A stretch of 64,000 nt of DNA from Ornithodoros turicata (lineage: Eukaryota; Arthropoda; Arachnida; Ixodida; Argasidae): assembly GCF_037126465.1 (NCBI RefSeq), contig NC_088206.1, positions 54,974,841 through 55,038,840 on the forward strand, in the 5' to 3' direction. Positions 21,290 through 32,099 of this stretch are shown one piece after another. A program made the translations under genes and the position numbers. The notes under the pieces were generated by a model that had not been told where the DNA came from, ran no database searches, and saw nothing but the letters and a program-made list of their open reading frames with translations. How positions within the stretch are numbered: position 1 is the stretch's first letter; each line of letters begins with the position of its first letter.

Positions 21290-21740
21290 ATAGTCCAGAG
21301 ATATGATAATCATGTTTTCGGTTGACTACGAACTCAGAAAGCCTGACATCTCTTATGGTTAACTGAGCGCAGGATATTCTTGATCGGTCAGTTTCATTGT
21401 GCTGAGACTTCTTTCAGCATCAGCGACAGTAGCTGGTGTGGTCAGAAAATAGAATGCTGACGCAAATGCAAGGATTCAGATATATCTCCTGGAGGCTTTC
21501 TTGTATGTGTACGTTAAAAATTGTTTGGCGTCCTCTCTTTTTCTCAATGACACAAAAGGATATTCCATTAGAAGTTCGCTGGCATCGATGTCTACCATTT
21601 TTACTTCAAAATTTTTGCTGCGATTCTCCAGTTCAAGTTCCCATTGACGCTGCCCCAAGTTGTTAGCGTTTTACAGAAATCCAAAGAACTTTTACCACTC
21701 CACGAGTTGGTCGACAAAACAGAAGATATGGCCTGATCAG
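21290..21740 (-). pseudogene. hAT transposase C-terminal remnant
   Basis: Minus-strand peptide blocks ELLMEYPFVSLRKREDAKQF, then after a stop PATVADAERSLSTMKLTDQ. The second matches the conserved hAT dimerisation motif (P.T.A.AERSFS.LK). Stops and a frame change show it is inactive. It lies inside the Mutator-like element, so it is either captured or an older insertion. Confidence 0.65.
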
Positions 21741-21797
21741 TGAGAATAAGAAAGAACTAAGATATGAATTTTCGTTCTGCAGAAAGACGGCTCTTCC

Positions 21798-21836
21798 TTT
21801 TTATTTACTTATTTATTTATTTATTTATTTATTTTT
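21798..21836. repeat. (TTTA)n microsatellite
   Basis: About ten near-perfect TTTA units. Confidence 0.9.
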
Positions 21837-22869
21837 CACTTTTTGGAGAAGGTAGGAGACATTGCAGAACTGCTTCATGATCTTGTCGCGTTGTCTGTAC
21901 TCCGCAAAATAAAGAGAGGAACAGAAAGAACAGACGCAATTTGTACAATACAAGCGGTGCAGCAAATGGAACCGCTTTTATGTTCCTCATTAAATGGCGT
22001 GCAGCATTTATTGTTAAGATTAATGTTAATTTAAAAAAGCATGTCTTCCAATTTCGAACAAATGAGGAGTGCGAATGATAGCACTCGATTGGCTATGATT
22101 CGGTTTATCAGATGTCCACAACGACGCTCCTGTATTTTTGGGCGCACGGAACCGCGCGGGACCATCATTTCTTCCGCCACGCAACCAGGGACCAATTTTT
22201 CCGGGACTATTTTTTTCCCAAACTCGATCCAACATGCTCTACACATTCTCGCTCCTATATAGTTATTCTACCTTCGGTCTGGAAGATGGAAGGCTTGGTT
22301 CTTTGGATGATTGGTTTTCAACTCATTTCTGTTTGCCCACCGTTTTAGGCATTCAAGAACAACATTACTTCCTCTTATAAGTAGAACTCGGAAATTTACG
22401 TGCCAAAACCATGAAAATAGACAGATATTTAGACTAAAAAAAATACCTAAACAGGCAAGAACATGCAAAAACAGACACGTTGTAGCACATGCCAAAACTA
22501 CTTCTAATGTACGCTTCACGACGCAGACTTTATACTGTGGAACTGTAGCGAATGCTACAGAACCATTCGATGACGCCAGTGCCTGACTGCGACGCTGTGC
22601 AGAGTCAATCCTCCTTTCTGCACCGCTAGTTCAAGCTCACTGGGTGTTATCGTTGAACCTCTAACATATATTCAGTTTAATGTTATTTCTTCAGTTTATT
22701 TTTACTACTAGTTTTCTCTTGTGTTTACTCGTTTATGTAGCTTAAGGCGCTATGGAGTAGACGGCGTTCCATGTTGATATCCGTTCATCGGCCACATTTT
22801 CTCTTACACGTTTTGTTAACCACACTCTACCTCAGGTAGGCGAATTTAATTCACTGTGGTGACGATGAA

Positions 22870-22975
22870 AGGTCTCGCCGTTGTTGGCCTCACAGAGGTG
22901 GGCAACGTCACGACTGACGGCCTGGGGGAATGTGCATCCTGCCTGGTCGACTTCTATAGGAACTGTGCCGACATA
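22870..22975 (-). repeat. Dispersed repeat S, copy in MULE interior
   Basis: On the minus strand: TGTCGGCACAGTTCC, AGAAGTCGACC, CAGTCGTGACGTTGCCCAC, GAGGCCAACAACGGCGAG. Closely follows the copy at 19588-19715 and carries the same order of blocks. Confidence 0.65.
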
Positions 22976-23443
22976 TGATTTGGTCGAAAGACATTTCATC
23001 GAAGATCGAAACGGCAGCGGTCGTTTGATCGATTTTTTATTGGTTCACTTGGAGTGTTGAGCGCCGGAGTTCTAAATGCCGTTATCCTAAGCAACATTTA
23101 ACTGCGTGTAACCCGTTTGCTCGTAAACACATTCCTCATGCTAACCCACTTTGTCAAATAATAATTGATTTCAAGTATTAAACATTCTTGGCAAATAAAT
23201 AAAAAATAAATTAATGACATTTTTCGATTATTTATTCCTGTTGAATGTGGATAAATTTTAACAATGTATTATTGTTTCTGACAATCAACTGACCATTGTA
23301 TAGGAGAAAGAACAGTTTTAGTTTATTTACTTTTCGCCTATGTGCAGGTGAATCTAAATTTAGTTCTTGCAACAGACATGTAACCGAAGAAGTCCTTCGA
23401 AACCTAGACAAGATAAGCAGGGCAGCAGATCTTTGTACTTTCT

Positions 23444-23680
23444 TTATTTTTTCGGATAGCGTGCATGTGTAGTGACCCAGATTGCATATGCATACACTAA
23501 ACGAGGTTGAACTAAGGTTTTATATGCTGTTAATTTAATATCTTTCGTTGTGCCATGGCGAAATTTCCTTCTTAGCATCCACAGACTTCGAGTGGCTTTC
23601 GCGCACATATGGCTATCCCGTTTCAGACCGTTCCCTTTAAATATGTCACCAGCAATGAGAAGGGTGCTCAGAAGAAACAC
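23444..23680 (-). pseudogene. LINE RT C-terminal fragment (CR1/Jockey-like)
   Basis: Minus-strand frame with AKATRSLWMLRRKFRHGT, KLTAYKTLVQPRLVYAYAIW, which matches the thumb region of CR1/L2/Jockey-type LINE RTs (usual form: A..LG.IRRNL....K..AY..LVRP.LEYAS.VW). Only this module is present. It is inside the Mutator-like element. Confidence 0.7.
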
Positions 23681-23904
23681 AGACTATCGGCTGCTCCCAA
23701 CCTGGGGCAACTTTCTTCAACATGTGTCCGACTGGTTCGTAAATTACAAACGTCTGCAAGTAACCGGCGGTCTCCCTGCAAAAAAAGAAAAAAAAGTAAT
23801 AATAATAAAAATGAAAAAAAGCAGAGTACCCTGATTGCCAGCTCCGTATGCTCGAGTCAAAAGTTACAGAAAAAGAGGTGCGGATAACACAGTGCATGCA
23901 GTTT

Positions 23905-24055
23905 TGAACTCCCTTCGAACAAACGTCTTTCGAACAAACGGCGTCGATCAACCGGCTTTCGATCAAACGGTTTTCGACCAAGCGGCGTTCGATCAAACGC
24001 CTTCGATCAAACGTCAATTTACCAAACGGCATTCGACCAAATGGGCGGACACTAC
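23905..24055. repeat. Degenerate tandem words, TTCGATCAAACGGC type
   Basis: Roughly nine imperfect units of 13-18 bp built on TTCGAYCAAACGGC (with ACCAAACGGC, ATCAAACGCC variants). A related scrap, TTGGTCGAAAGACATTTCATCG, occurs at 22980-23035. The 182-codon minus frame through the array is a by-product of the repeat and not a gene. Confidence 0.7.
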
Positions 24056-24629
24056 GGCGTTCAAACACCCATTGACTCACGATAGATAAAAATAAACTTC
24101 CATAAAAATTCTTTCTGACCACATACAAGCAGGACCAAGCTGTTACATAAACTTCAAACTGACACATTAAGCGGCCTTGGTAGTCGCCATTCATTCCACC
24201 TTTCTTACCCTATGACCTTGTTCCAAATGCGGGAGAGGAAGACCCGGCCTTTGTGGTCGCCCGCCTTTCGGTGCATATGAGCATTCGGATGTTCTGGACG
24301 TTTGGTGCTTATGAGCAGCTTCTCCCCTCCTACTCATTTCCACCAAACGCTCAAAACCACCAACTTTTTTTTGGTGCATATGAGCGTTTGGAGGTTTTGA
24401 GCGTTTGGAGGTTATGAGCATTTGGTGCTTATGAGCTACTACCGAGAAAGCCGACGCTCACGGCGAAAGTCTAGTTACTCTCGGGGCACAACAAAGGCGA
24501 TGGCCTCCAGCGATTTCCGGAGTTCCGAGATCTGAGGTCAGAACTAGGCCGCGGGACACTGGTAGACCGGTTGCGCGAGGCTAGGGGCGTAATCCCCTTG
24601 AGACGAACCACGGCATGTGTGTGGTTAGT

Positions 24630-25304
24630 CCAGACTTGTGCGTAACGCGTTACTAGTAATTGCGTTACTTGTAATCAATTACTTTTTTGAGTAATTTTTC
24701 GAGTAATCAGTGACTTTACTGTGAAAGTAATTTTTCGAGTAAAAAATTACTTTTTGGAGTAATCGATTACTCAGTAGTTGATTACTTTTCCGGCAGAGAT
24801 TACCTTATTTTTCAGATGTTCTGCCCCAAGTCAAGCACCTCGTGCCGTCAGACTTTGTTGGATCGTTCTACTATAGCAAGTACATGTCATTGTACTAACG
24901 TTCTGGAATTTCAGGGTCTCTCTCCCTAATCTTTTCCTACACCAGTATAGTGGTACCTGAAGGTTTAGAGGTTAAGTGAGTCATGGGGAGGTTCCAGGCA
25001 ATGTTCTTCCACAATCGGGTCAACGTCTTCCCGGGCGATAAATACAGTAGACGTACAGATCTACCTGTCCTAAGCGTTTTTGTTTTTCGTGTTATTTCAG
25101 CTGTTCCGCTATTGAACTTTTCTTTCTTTCCTTTCCTTTTTTTCTTTTTTTCTGGGGCACACAAAGACAGGCATAATTTGTGTGAATGCAGAGTGACGAC
25201 CGGAGTAACGCGTTACTTTTTTACTCGTTACTCAATTACATTTGGAGTCGAGTAATTGGTAACGGTAATCAATTACTTTTTTCGAGTAACGGGCACATGT
25301 CTGG
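24630..25304. mobile_element. hAT-like element with 8-bp duplication
   Basis: Termini CCAGACTTGTGCGTAAC and, on the other strand, CCAGACATGTGCCCGTTAC. Flanks TGGTTAGT (24622-24629) and TGGTTACT (25305-25312) match at 7 of 8. Both subterminal regions are rich in GTAAT/ATTAC words. No recognisable transposase in the centre. Confidence 0.8.
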
Positions 25305-25312
25305 TGGTTACT

Positions 25313-26070
25313 AAGCTAAGGGATTGTGTGAAGGAATCGCAGAAACCAACACAAAGTTTCCCATTTTATTGAATATCCTTGTCTTTCGAGTCATCTAAGA
25401 CGTTTACGATTCACGTTGTGAGAGGTCTCCACGCATTCACGATTTTACAGGGGAACGCATTTCAATTCGGGAACGCATGACTGGATGTTTAGTGCATACT
25501 TGGTATCCAGACTCCCGATGGCTGTTTTCCACACATTCCACCACGCGTTTAGCTCCCTTCCTCAGTAGCCTGTCACCACTTCTGGCTGCGTTGTTTTCAT
25601 TTTCTGCGCGGTTGCTTTTCTCAAATGTCTGTTTTAGAAAGATCAGACAACAAAGAGGGCAAAATACAGCAGCGCTCGGTGAAATGTTCGCCCGTTGGCA
25701 CACAGGCTGCGCGTGGTTACTTTGTGTTTAGACTCCCCAAGCCAGACTTAACAATGTTAACGAATTTAGTCGTTTGTTGCACGGTGCATGCAGTCAAAAC
25801 ACCGCTTTGTACCTTTAAAAAAAGGAAGCAAAAATAGAGAATAAAAAGAACAGAAAGTTGTGTGGCAAGAAAAAAAAAGTAAACGGACACACACAAGCAA
25901 CAAACGCACTGGCGCGGCTCCCAGGAAGCAAAATGGCCACCGGTTTATCTTCCTTTTTTTTTTTTTCTATAATCAAACCCAAACTCGCCACCGGTTGTTG
26001 CCAGACTGCGGTAGCTTTTCTGCCAATTACCGCTACATCGCCAGGTAGAACGCTCGGCAGATGAGAACGA
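25313..26070. other. Spacer, nothing recognised
   Basis: No motif or repeat was recognised. Several T/A-runs occur near 25845-25970. Confidence 0.4.
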
Positions 26071-26074
26071 CCCA

Positions 26075-26330
26075 TACATTCTAAAAACAAAATGTCGCCG
26101 CACATTGCGCTCACAATGAATCGCCATACAGAATGATGTATTGTTCCCGTTCCTGATTTGTCGAAAATGGCAGCGCGTACATTTTTGTCTTTTTGTGTGT
26201 GGTAGTTTGGGTTGTCACAAAAAGGCCTTTACGCCCTGCTTCCTTCTGACTTTGATAACCGAAGCGATAAAACTTCGGCGGCAGTGGTATAAGCGAAGAG
26301 TGTGTTATGCGGTGAAGGTACCTTTCCTGA
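26075..26330. mobile_element. MITE-A relative, degraded
   Basis: Left arm traces ATTCTAAAAACAAAATGTCGCCGCAC, middle CCTGATTTGTCGAAAATGG and GGTTGTCACAAAAAGGCC, right arm traces GTGTTATGCGGTGAAGGTACC. Order and spacing fit MITE-A, but divergence is high. Confidence 0.55.
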
Positions 26331-26479
26331 GCCAACCACCCCGTAAGTCCGTCCGTACTACCAACACGTGACACCATACGACCACGTGACGCCCCTCTAA
26401 AGCTGCATTTGAACGCATTTGACACGTTGCCCAATGATGCAGCACGGTACTTATACGGTACTTACGGTTGTGATTCTCA

Positions 26480-26808
26480 CTGCACTCTCTAAAAGCAGAG
26501 CTTCCTTTCCTTCCTCGCCTTTTTGTGTCAGTTTCGATCTACGATAACCGACACAAAAAAGCCGTACACCCTGCTCTCTCTCCGAATCACTAACGATAAC
26601 CCTAACAACGCTTCCGGTCAAGGGATCCAACGAGTCAAGAGATCCATCGAGTCAGGGATCCAACCAATCACGTGACAGGAGAGTCAAGAGATCCAAAGCG
26701 TTAAGAGTTCCAACCCGGTCAAGAGATCCATCGAGTCAGGAGAATCTCATTCGTGGCAATGGTTGGCGCACAGCGTGCTATGCGGTGAAGTTCTGCTTTT
26801 AGAGCGCA
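26480..26808. mobile_element. MITE-A3 copy with internal repeat expansion
   Basis: Left terminus GCACTCTCTAAAAGCAGAGC, right arm ATTCGTGGCAATGGTTGGCGC to GTTCTGCTTTTAGAGCGCA, as in 6318-6519. Between GATAACCCTAA and CTCATTCGTGG, where the reference copy is continuous, lie about 150 extra bases (26605-26752) made of degenerate GTCAAGAGATCCAACGA-like units. The left arm lacks the CATAGCACGC block. Confidence 0.75.
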
Positions 26809-26810
26809 TA

Positions 26811-28105
26811 CGGAGGGGGCGTTCAAAATGTTAGTTATATTTTGTACTTATGATCATGCTTCGGTTGGAAGAGTAATGGCTTTGTTCAGACTAAGATACA
26901 ATAAGAACCTAAACAGACTGAGTTGTTGCTATCTTCCCTTCACTTCGTTTCGCGGTCATTTGAAGAGTGTAATGTGAGGGGCCGACATGGACCCTTTGAC
27001 GTTGTATAGTTGAGAGGAAATGTTAAATTTCTCGTTAGCCTGGACTGGAAGAAAGCTCAAATCTTACAGAGATTTCACATGTCTCGTATATGGTGACGGG
27101 AACCCGTTGCGAGTCACTGTTTACGAGTGGATTAGCCGGTTCGGAGAGGGTCGGGGAGCCTTCAAGGCTATATACAGTCGCAGTGACCGACCGTCAACAA
27201 CCGGAAGAGAACGTCGCTGTTGTGGAGGCAATAACGAATGAATACCGGAGAATCGCAGCGTAAATGACTGCTAGCTAACCTCTTGGGCATATCTCTGTGT
27301 TCTGTTGATTCGACAGTGAAAGACCGACCTCATCTGAGTTAGTTGACGGCACGGGTACCTGGAGCGTTGCGTCCTCATCGCAGGCAACATCGATGCGAAC
27401 TTGCGGTTGATTTCTTGAAAGAGGTTGTTTCAAATCCAGGTGAGTTGTGAGTGGTGATCCAAGGGTTGTGAGTCGTGATAGGACCCGGCCTTACAAGTAC
27501 GACCCCGAATCAAAATTACAATCCAAGCACTGGCTAACAACCGGAAGAAGTGAACCAGTTCAAATGAAGTTCAAGTCAGTAAGATCGACGCCAAGGTGTT
27601 GGCTACAGTTTTATGGAACTCTGAGGGAATTATTCTAGTGGACTTTTTTGACGGTGGAGCCCACCTGTGACGGGCGAATATTACGGTGGTGTTCTACGCA
27701 AACTTTAAAATACTCTGATTGAAAAAAAAAAAAAAAGGTGAGCGTAACTTCATAGTTGTTCAGTTATGAGAACGGTCCTGCTCACCGAGCTGATTTTCCC
27801 AAAGCTGTTCTCAGACAATTTCGATGGAAACTGCTTTCCCATCCCCCCACTCCCCTATACAGCCCAAACTATAGTTCGCAGTGATCAGTATAGGGCAAGC
27901 ACTGAGCATCAGTCGATCACCTTACACTAGAAGTCATTCAGTGGTTCGGATCCAAGGGTTCACTACCATGGACTGCTATAGGATGGAAGACCAGTAATGA
28001 GAAGTACCTGGATCTGGTTGGCGATTGTGTGGAGAAATCATATAGAAATTAGATTAATAAACGTTTTATTTTGAAAATGTAAGGAACTCTTTGAGCGCCC
28101 TCTTG
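26811..28105 (+). mobile_element. Full-length mariner, inactive
   Basis: A 1295-bp element flanked by TA (26809-26810 and 28106-28107), with matching ends CGGAGGGGGCGTTCAAA and, in complement, CAAGAGGGCGCTCAAA. The length is the norm for mariner. The coding remnant inside is full of stops and frameshifts. Its left TA directly abuts the right end of the MITE-A3 copy 26480-26808. Confidence 0.85.
27020..28055 (+). pseudogene. mariner transposase pseudogene
   Basis: In order: DNA-binding HTH block (TVYEWISRFGEGRGAF, SRSDRPST), then YDPESKLQSKHW, then KVLATVLWNSEGIILVDFF-like sequence (27590-27645) with DGGAH and ITVVFYANF after a stop. These are the usual mariner landmarks around the first catalytic Asp and on toward the D34D region. 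At least five stops or frame changes separate them, so no protein can be made. The nearest family match is to irritans/cecropia-type mariners, by eye only. Confidence 0.8.
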
Positions 28106-28107
28106 TA

Positions 28108-29490
28108 CATAAGGCTTTAGGGGTAACGTTTAATGGCAGATGACTGGAGCAACTGCAAATGAAGTGCCTCTGTCACAAGCGAGTCGTCGTCGTCTCCCCT
28201 TTTCTTACATACCTAACGTTTCAGACAAACATATGACGTGCTAAACCGGTCATATATTTCTCGCTCGTCACAACACCGTGCTTCAAATGACGTGAGCTTA
28301 GCAGGGACATCAACCTGCTCGTTAATTTGCTTTTCCAGGTGCCATTTTTGCGTTCCGCTATCACTTCACAACTCGCATCGGAACGTGCTCAATACGGCCC
28401 TAATTAGCATCGACGCCGCTCGCGGAAGATAAGTAAGCAAATACATCAGTCACGTCGCGCGTATATGTATATATATATATATATATATATGTATATAAAT
28501 AAAAAATACATCGCTGAGGAAGGAAATTGTTTGCGACATTAACGGAGGGTCGTCCGGCGAAATGATTTATGCTATCGTCTTCCTACGCCTAAGGGAAGAG
28601 GCTCTCTTCCCACAGCTATGTCAAAGAGTGCGATGCTCTTTTTTTATTTTTATTGGCTGGCTTTTTTCGAACATGAGATGTGATTTACGACCTCATCTCG
28701 CTCATTGTCTTCTGCTATTAATGGAGCGTTAATGACGCCCACCCAGCTGCTCCCTCATCCTCCCCTTTACTCTGTCTTCCGACGCGCTATAAAGTAGGGC
28801 AGCCGCTATTGTGCTGATGAACTGCAGCGCAAGACAGAGGTACATGTTCTTTTAATGAGCTCGTGAGGGGAGGAGGGAACTAACCATATAACGGCGGTTA
28901 TTAATAACTTTCCTTTTTATCGATGTCTGCGACGCCAGTCTTTTTTCTTTTTATCAATATATTTACCTACTGAAGCTTGTAGCGTTCTTTTCATATCTGC
29001 ACGGTTCGCACCTCGTTTCTTTGTTTTTATGACGTCACCCGTGACCCAGATTTTTTTCTTCTGTGCTCTTGTATCTGCCTAGTTATCTTCAGAGCATTTT
29101 TCTTCGCTAATATTAGCGTATCTGAAACAGTGTTCTCCGTCTGTCTCGGTTATTTTCTCTCTTCATAACCGTACCTCGACGCTCTCTACATCAGCTCTTA
29201 TCTGCTCGTACGATGTAATTCTAGTCTTATCTCTGGACTCCTTCGGGTCATGCTGACTCCTTTGCTCCAGATATATATTCTGTTTCTCTAGCTGCTGTGC
29301 CCTCGCCCTTCTCTCTTTTATGGTGCCTTTCGTACTCCTTATCCTTCCTTTCGCCGTTATCTGCAACATTTTCCTTGCCTTTCTTATGGGAATGTCTGTT
29401 TGGGGAAGGCTAGTGCCAGAATGGCCGCTTGCTTAGGAGCGCTTCCTGTGACCAAGCGTACCTGTTATAAAAGCCCCTCCCCCCCCCCAA
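28108..29490. other. Spacer with AT microsatellite
   Basis: (TA)n at about 28465-28492. No coding or element signature was recognised. Several T-rich runs follow. Confidence 0.4.
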
Positions 29491-29497
29491 AAAAAAG

Positions 29498-29500
<3 letters not shown>

Positions 29501-29540
<40 letters not shown>
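29501..29540. repeat. (GA)n microsatellite
   Basis: An uninterrupted GA run preceded by GAAA units and a C-run/A-run at 29478-29496. Confidence 0.9.
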
Positions 29541-29545
<5 letters not shown>

Positions 29546-29734
29546 AGAACAGAATAAAGTGAACGGCAATGCAACACTTGACATCCTTACTTTCGCTGTC
29601 CATCTACTAAAGAGGATGTGGTAAATATTTTCTTCATTCCGTGTTAGCGCCGCGAAGCAACTGTGGCTATGAGCGGCGTACAGTTGTGGAGAGATGGTGA
29701 GAGGACAGCAGGAAGGAGTGGGGGATACGGGGTT

Positions 29735-29928
29735 AGTATGGGCCGACCTCAGAGGGAACCGTGCGACATTCGTCTGGAAAGTCTTGGGAAAACCCAGGGA
29801 AAACCTCGGACAGCACAGCCGGTGGTAGGATTCGAACCCACCACCTCCCACTTTTCAGCGCGACCTTGGCTACCAGCAACGAGCGGGACGCCTTAACCCG
29901 CTCGGTTATGCCGCTGGTCACAGGGGAC
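29735..29928 (-). repeat. tRNA-derived SINE
   Basis: The minus strand reads AGCGGCATAACCGAGCGGG (A-box region), CGTCCCGCTCGTTGCTGG, then a canonical B box GGTTCGAATCC (about 29828-29838), then CCGAGGTTTTCCCTGGG tail. The head looks like a tRNA-Ser/Leu type with an extra arm, but the acceptor ends do not pair cleanly, so it is a SINE rather than a tRNA gene. A truncated second copy follows directly at 29929-30050. Confidence 0.75.
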
Positions 29929-30050
29929 TGTGCCGACATTTGTCTTAAAGCGTCTGGGGAAAACCCAGGGAAAACACTCAAGCAGCAAAACCGCCGCCTG
30001 GATTGGGACCCGGGTAACCTCCCAATCTCTGCGTGGAATACCATCATCGT
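29929..30050 (-). repeat. Truncated second SINE copy
   Basis: Same strand and order as 29735-29928: tail with TTTTCCCTGGGTTTTCCCC and a B-box-like GGGTCCCAATCC, ending in GTCGGCACAGTCCCC at the 3' side. The A-box half is missing. Confidence 0.6.
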
Positions 30051-30072
30051 AGCCACTATAGGCCACTGTAGC

Positions 30073-30270
30073 TGCACTCTTAAAGATGAACTTCACCTCA
30101 TAGCGCGCTCCTAGCCAACCATAATCGCGAATGATATCGTTATCTGCACTGATTTGTTGAAAACAGGAGGCGCCTCCCGTGTTCAACAAATCAGGGCAGA
30201 TAACGATATCATTCGAGATTATGGTTGGCTAGGAGCGTGCTATGCGGTGAAGTTCATTTTTAAGAGTGTA
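30073..30270. mobile_element. MITE-A copy, near-perfect hairpin without loop
   Basis: Begins TGCACTCTTAAAGATGAACTTC and ends GAAGTTCATTTTTAAGAGTGTA. The TGTGACA loop block found in longer copies is gone, and the arms meet at AGGAGGCGCCTCCCGT, so almost the entire 198 bp pairs with itself. Confidence 0.88.
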
Positions 30271-30426
30271 CTTTGTCATGAAGATTGCAGGATCAACAGC
30301 TCGACTATTGGCTGAGGGTGCGTGACATTGATTTCTGCTCTTCACGCCTTCTTCACGTAACGACCAATGACAGGCGAGACACAAAGTAATCGAGGTTGAT
30401 TACTTTGACCAGAATAGGGCCCCTAG

Positions 30427-30630
30427 AGCTTGGAGCACTGCGGGGAAAGAGAAACGGAGATGCACGTCATACTGGAATGTCCAGCAGCATCTGATGCAAG
30501 GCGCAGGCTCCAGCATGCTGCACTACTGAACTCGAGGAGATATCTCCGTGGTAACACCCAGCGTCGGAAGCTCGCCCAGAGAGCTCTGCTGAGATTCTTG
30601 AAGACCGTCAACCCTGAAGGGCGGTTATAA
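30427..30630 (+). pseudogene. LINE C-terminal zinc knuckle fragment
   Basis: Starts after an in-frame stop. LEHCGERETEMHVILECPAA gives the typical C...E..H-x4-C knuckle of LINE ORF2 C-termini, then about 45 residues rich in Arg/Leu and a stop. No reverse transcriptase upstream. A different family from the L1/Tx1-like frame at 10082. Confidence 0.65.
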
Positions 30631-32099
30631 AACCATGCTGGGAATAAGGAAATAAGTTAATGACCTTCTCCTCCCTCTTAAATGGGAACTTCGGAACCAA
30701 ATGGATTCCAAGCTTGCGGTATTCCCACAATCATTTACACGAACTGAACACAGTTGTGAAATATCTCACTTGAAAACAAAGGTGGAATCATAAAAACGAC
30801 TTTCGAAATTTGAAAAAGTCTGGCTCCCGCCGAACGTGAGATGGAAGTACTTCTTCTTCCTTTCTCTGCTCGGCCGACGTCACCGTGCATTAGTCATACA
30901 ATTCCTGCTCTGTTTCTTCACTCTCAGAGAAACAGATGACCGTTGTTTCTTTCCACCTGTGTCTGAGTGATCTGATCCACAATCTTCGTTCATTGTTTTG
31001 TCCCGGGAACGTAACGCAGCGGCTACGACCGGCGTGGTATACTACTTGTCCGCTTCATGCAGGGTGACATAACGCGTTGGCCTTCGGAAGGGAAAGTTTT
31101 TGAGACTCCTCCCCACATTCCTGTTTCGGTTTGATTGCTCGCTTATTTGAGGCATACTTCGTCACACGAGAAAGAAACAAAGTTGATGGCAGGTATACTG
31201 TAGGTAGATGTTATGCACCAACTACGATGCGCAGCAATTTTTTCACCGATCGTTCCGAAGTACCCCTTTAACTTCCTTGTACCCTGAACAACTTGCAGCC
31301 AGTCAACTACATTAATGACGATGGGATAAAGTGTGCAGTGAAGTGCGCCCATAATGCAACTGACCACCACCAACATCGACATATGACAACCTGCACATGC
31401 GCGATTTTGTGGGACGAAGCCTCGTCTCTGTCAACTGCACTTCATACGATAACGCGCCCTCTCATCAAAGCCACAGCCCCGGTTTTTGTTGCGCATTTCT
31501 CTTCCATCCTGCAGAGGCTATCTGTCCACAACTTATCTCTTCCTCGCACAATGGGACGCGACAGACCCCTCATATCCCTCCCTCCCTGTCCTTCCTCATA
31601 CGGGCACCCAATCGCATTAGGGAAGAGATGCGCACGTGCCTGGCGAGTCCCGTTGGCAAGTGGATCTTTTCCGGCGAAACCCTCCTAACAATAACTTCGT
31701 TTGGGGACCCAGTTATGCAAACGGCGTCATGCGCTGACGCTGCTGTGCGTCAATACCTGCGTCGGGCTGCACGGATATTCACGTCGGTAGCGGGATCATT
31801 GTTCACATCCTGAATACGAGGAATTATTAGCCCGAATTGGATTGCTCAAGCCCGTTAGGGACGCGTTATTCGGGGTTCGGTACAGCGCAAAGAGTTTTAT
31901 GGCATAAATGCGGAAGCGTTATATAGAGAGCAGCTTTGGGAGATGGCGTTCTGTGTTCTCGGAATTGTAAGTGTTTATATGAGCAACATTTATCTGCCCC
32001 TTTGGAATCCTAAACGAGGAATTTATGCGGCTGCTGAAGTGAAACAATATTATCGGCAGTTTATTTCGGACGTGTACGGTATCTTTGTGTTACCGTGTG
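30631..32099. other. Spacer, nothing recognised
   Basis: The overlapping 131- and 138-codon frames at 31293-31813 are in different frames of the same strand and show no domain. No terminal repeats were recognised. Confidence 0.4.

Larger units (their letters stand above)
20683..24443. mobile_element. Mutator-like element with 331-bp TIRs
   Basis: The left arm 20683-21013 and right arm 24113-24443 are inverted copies of the same length, differing at roughly 16 positions by eye. Perfect 9-bp direct repeats GAGAAAGCC flank the element (20674-20682 and 24444-24452). Long TIRs plus a 9-bp duplication are the signature of MULE/MuDR elements. No MuDR transposase was recognised inside. Instead the interior holds a hAT dimerisation-domain scrap, a LINE end, repeat S and a degenerate tandem array, a content like that of capture-type MULEs. 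Confidence 0.85.

Noticed and set aside
21476..21658. Short host gene
   Set aside because: The peptide continues, past a stop, into a hAT dimerisation motif, so it is a transposase remnant.
23646..24194. 182-codon minus-strand open frame
   Set aside because: It is a translation of the MULE arm and the TTCGATCAAACGGC array, with no domain.
24937..25164. hAT transposase piece inside the element 24630-25304
   Set aside because: The 75-codon frame has no BED or dimerisation motif.
29735..29928. tRNA-Ser/Leu gene candidate
   Set aside because: Good A and B boxes, but acceptor stem ends do not pair well and a SINE body follows, with a second truncated copy adjoining.
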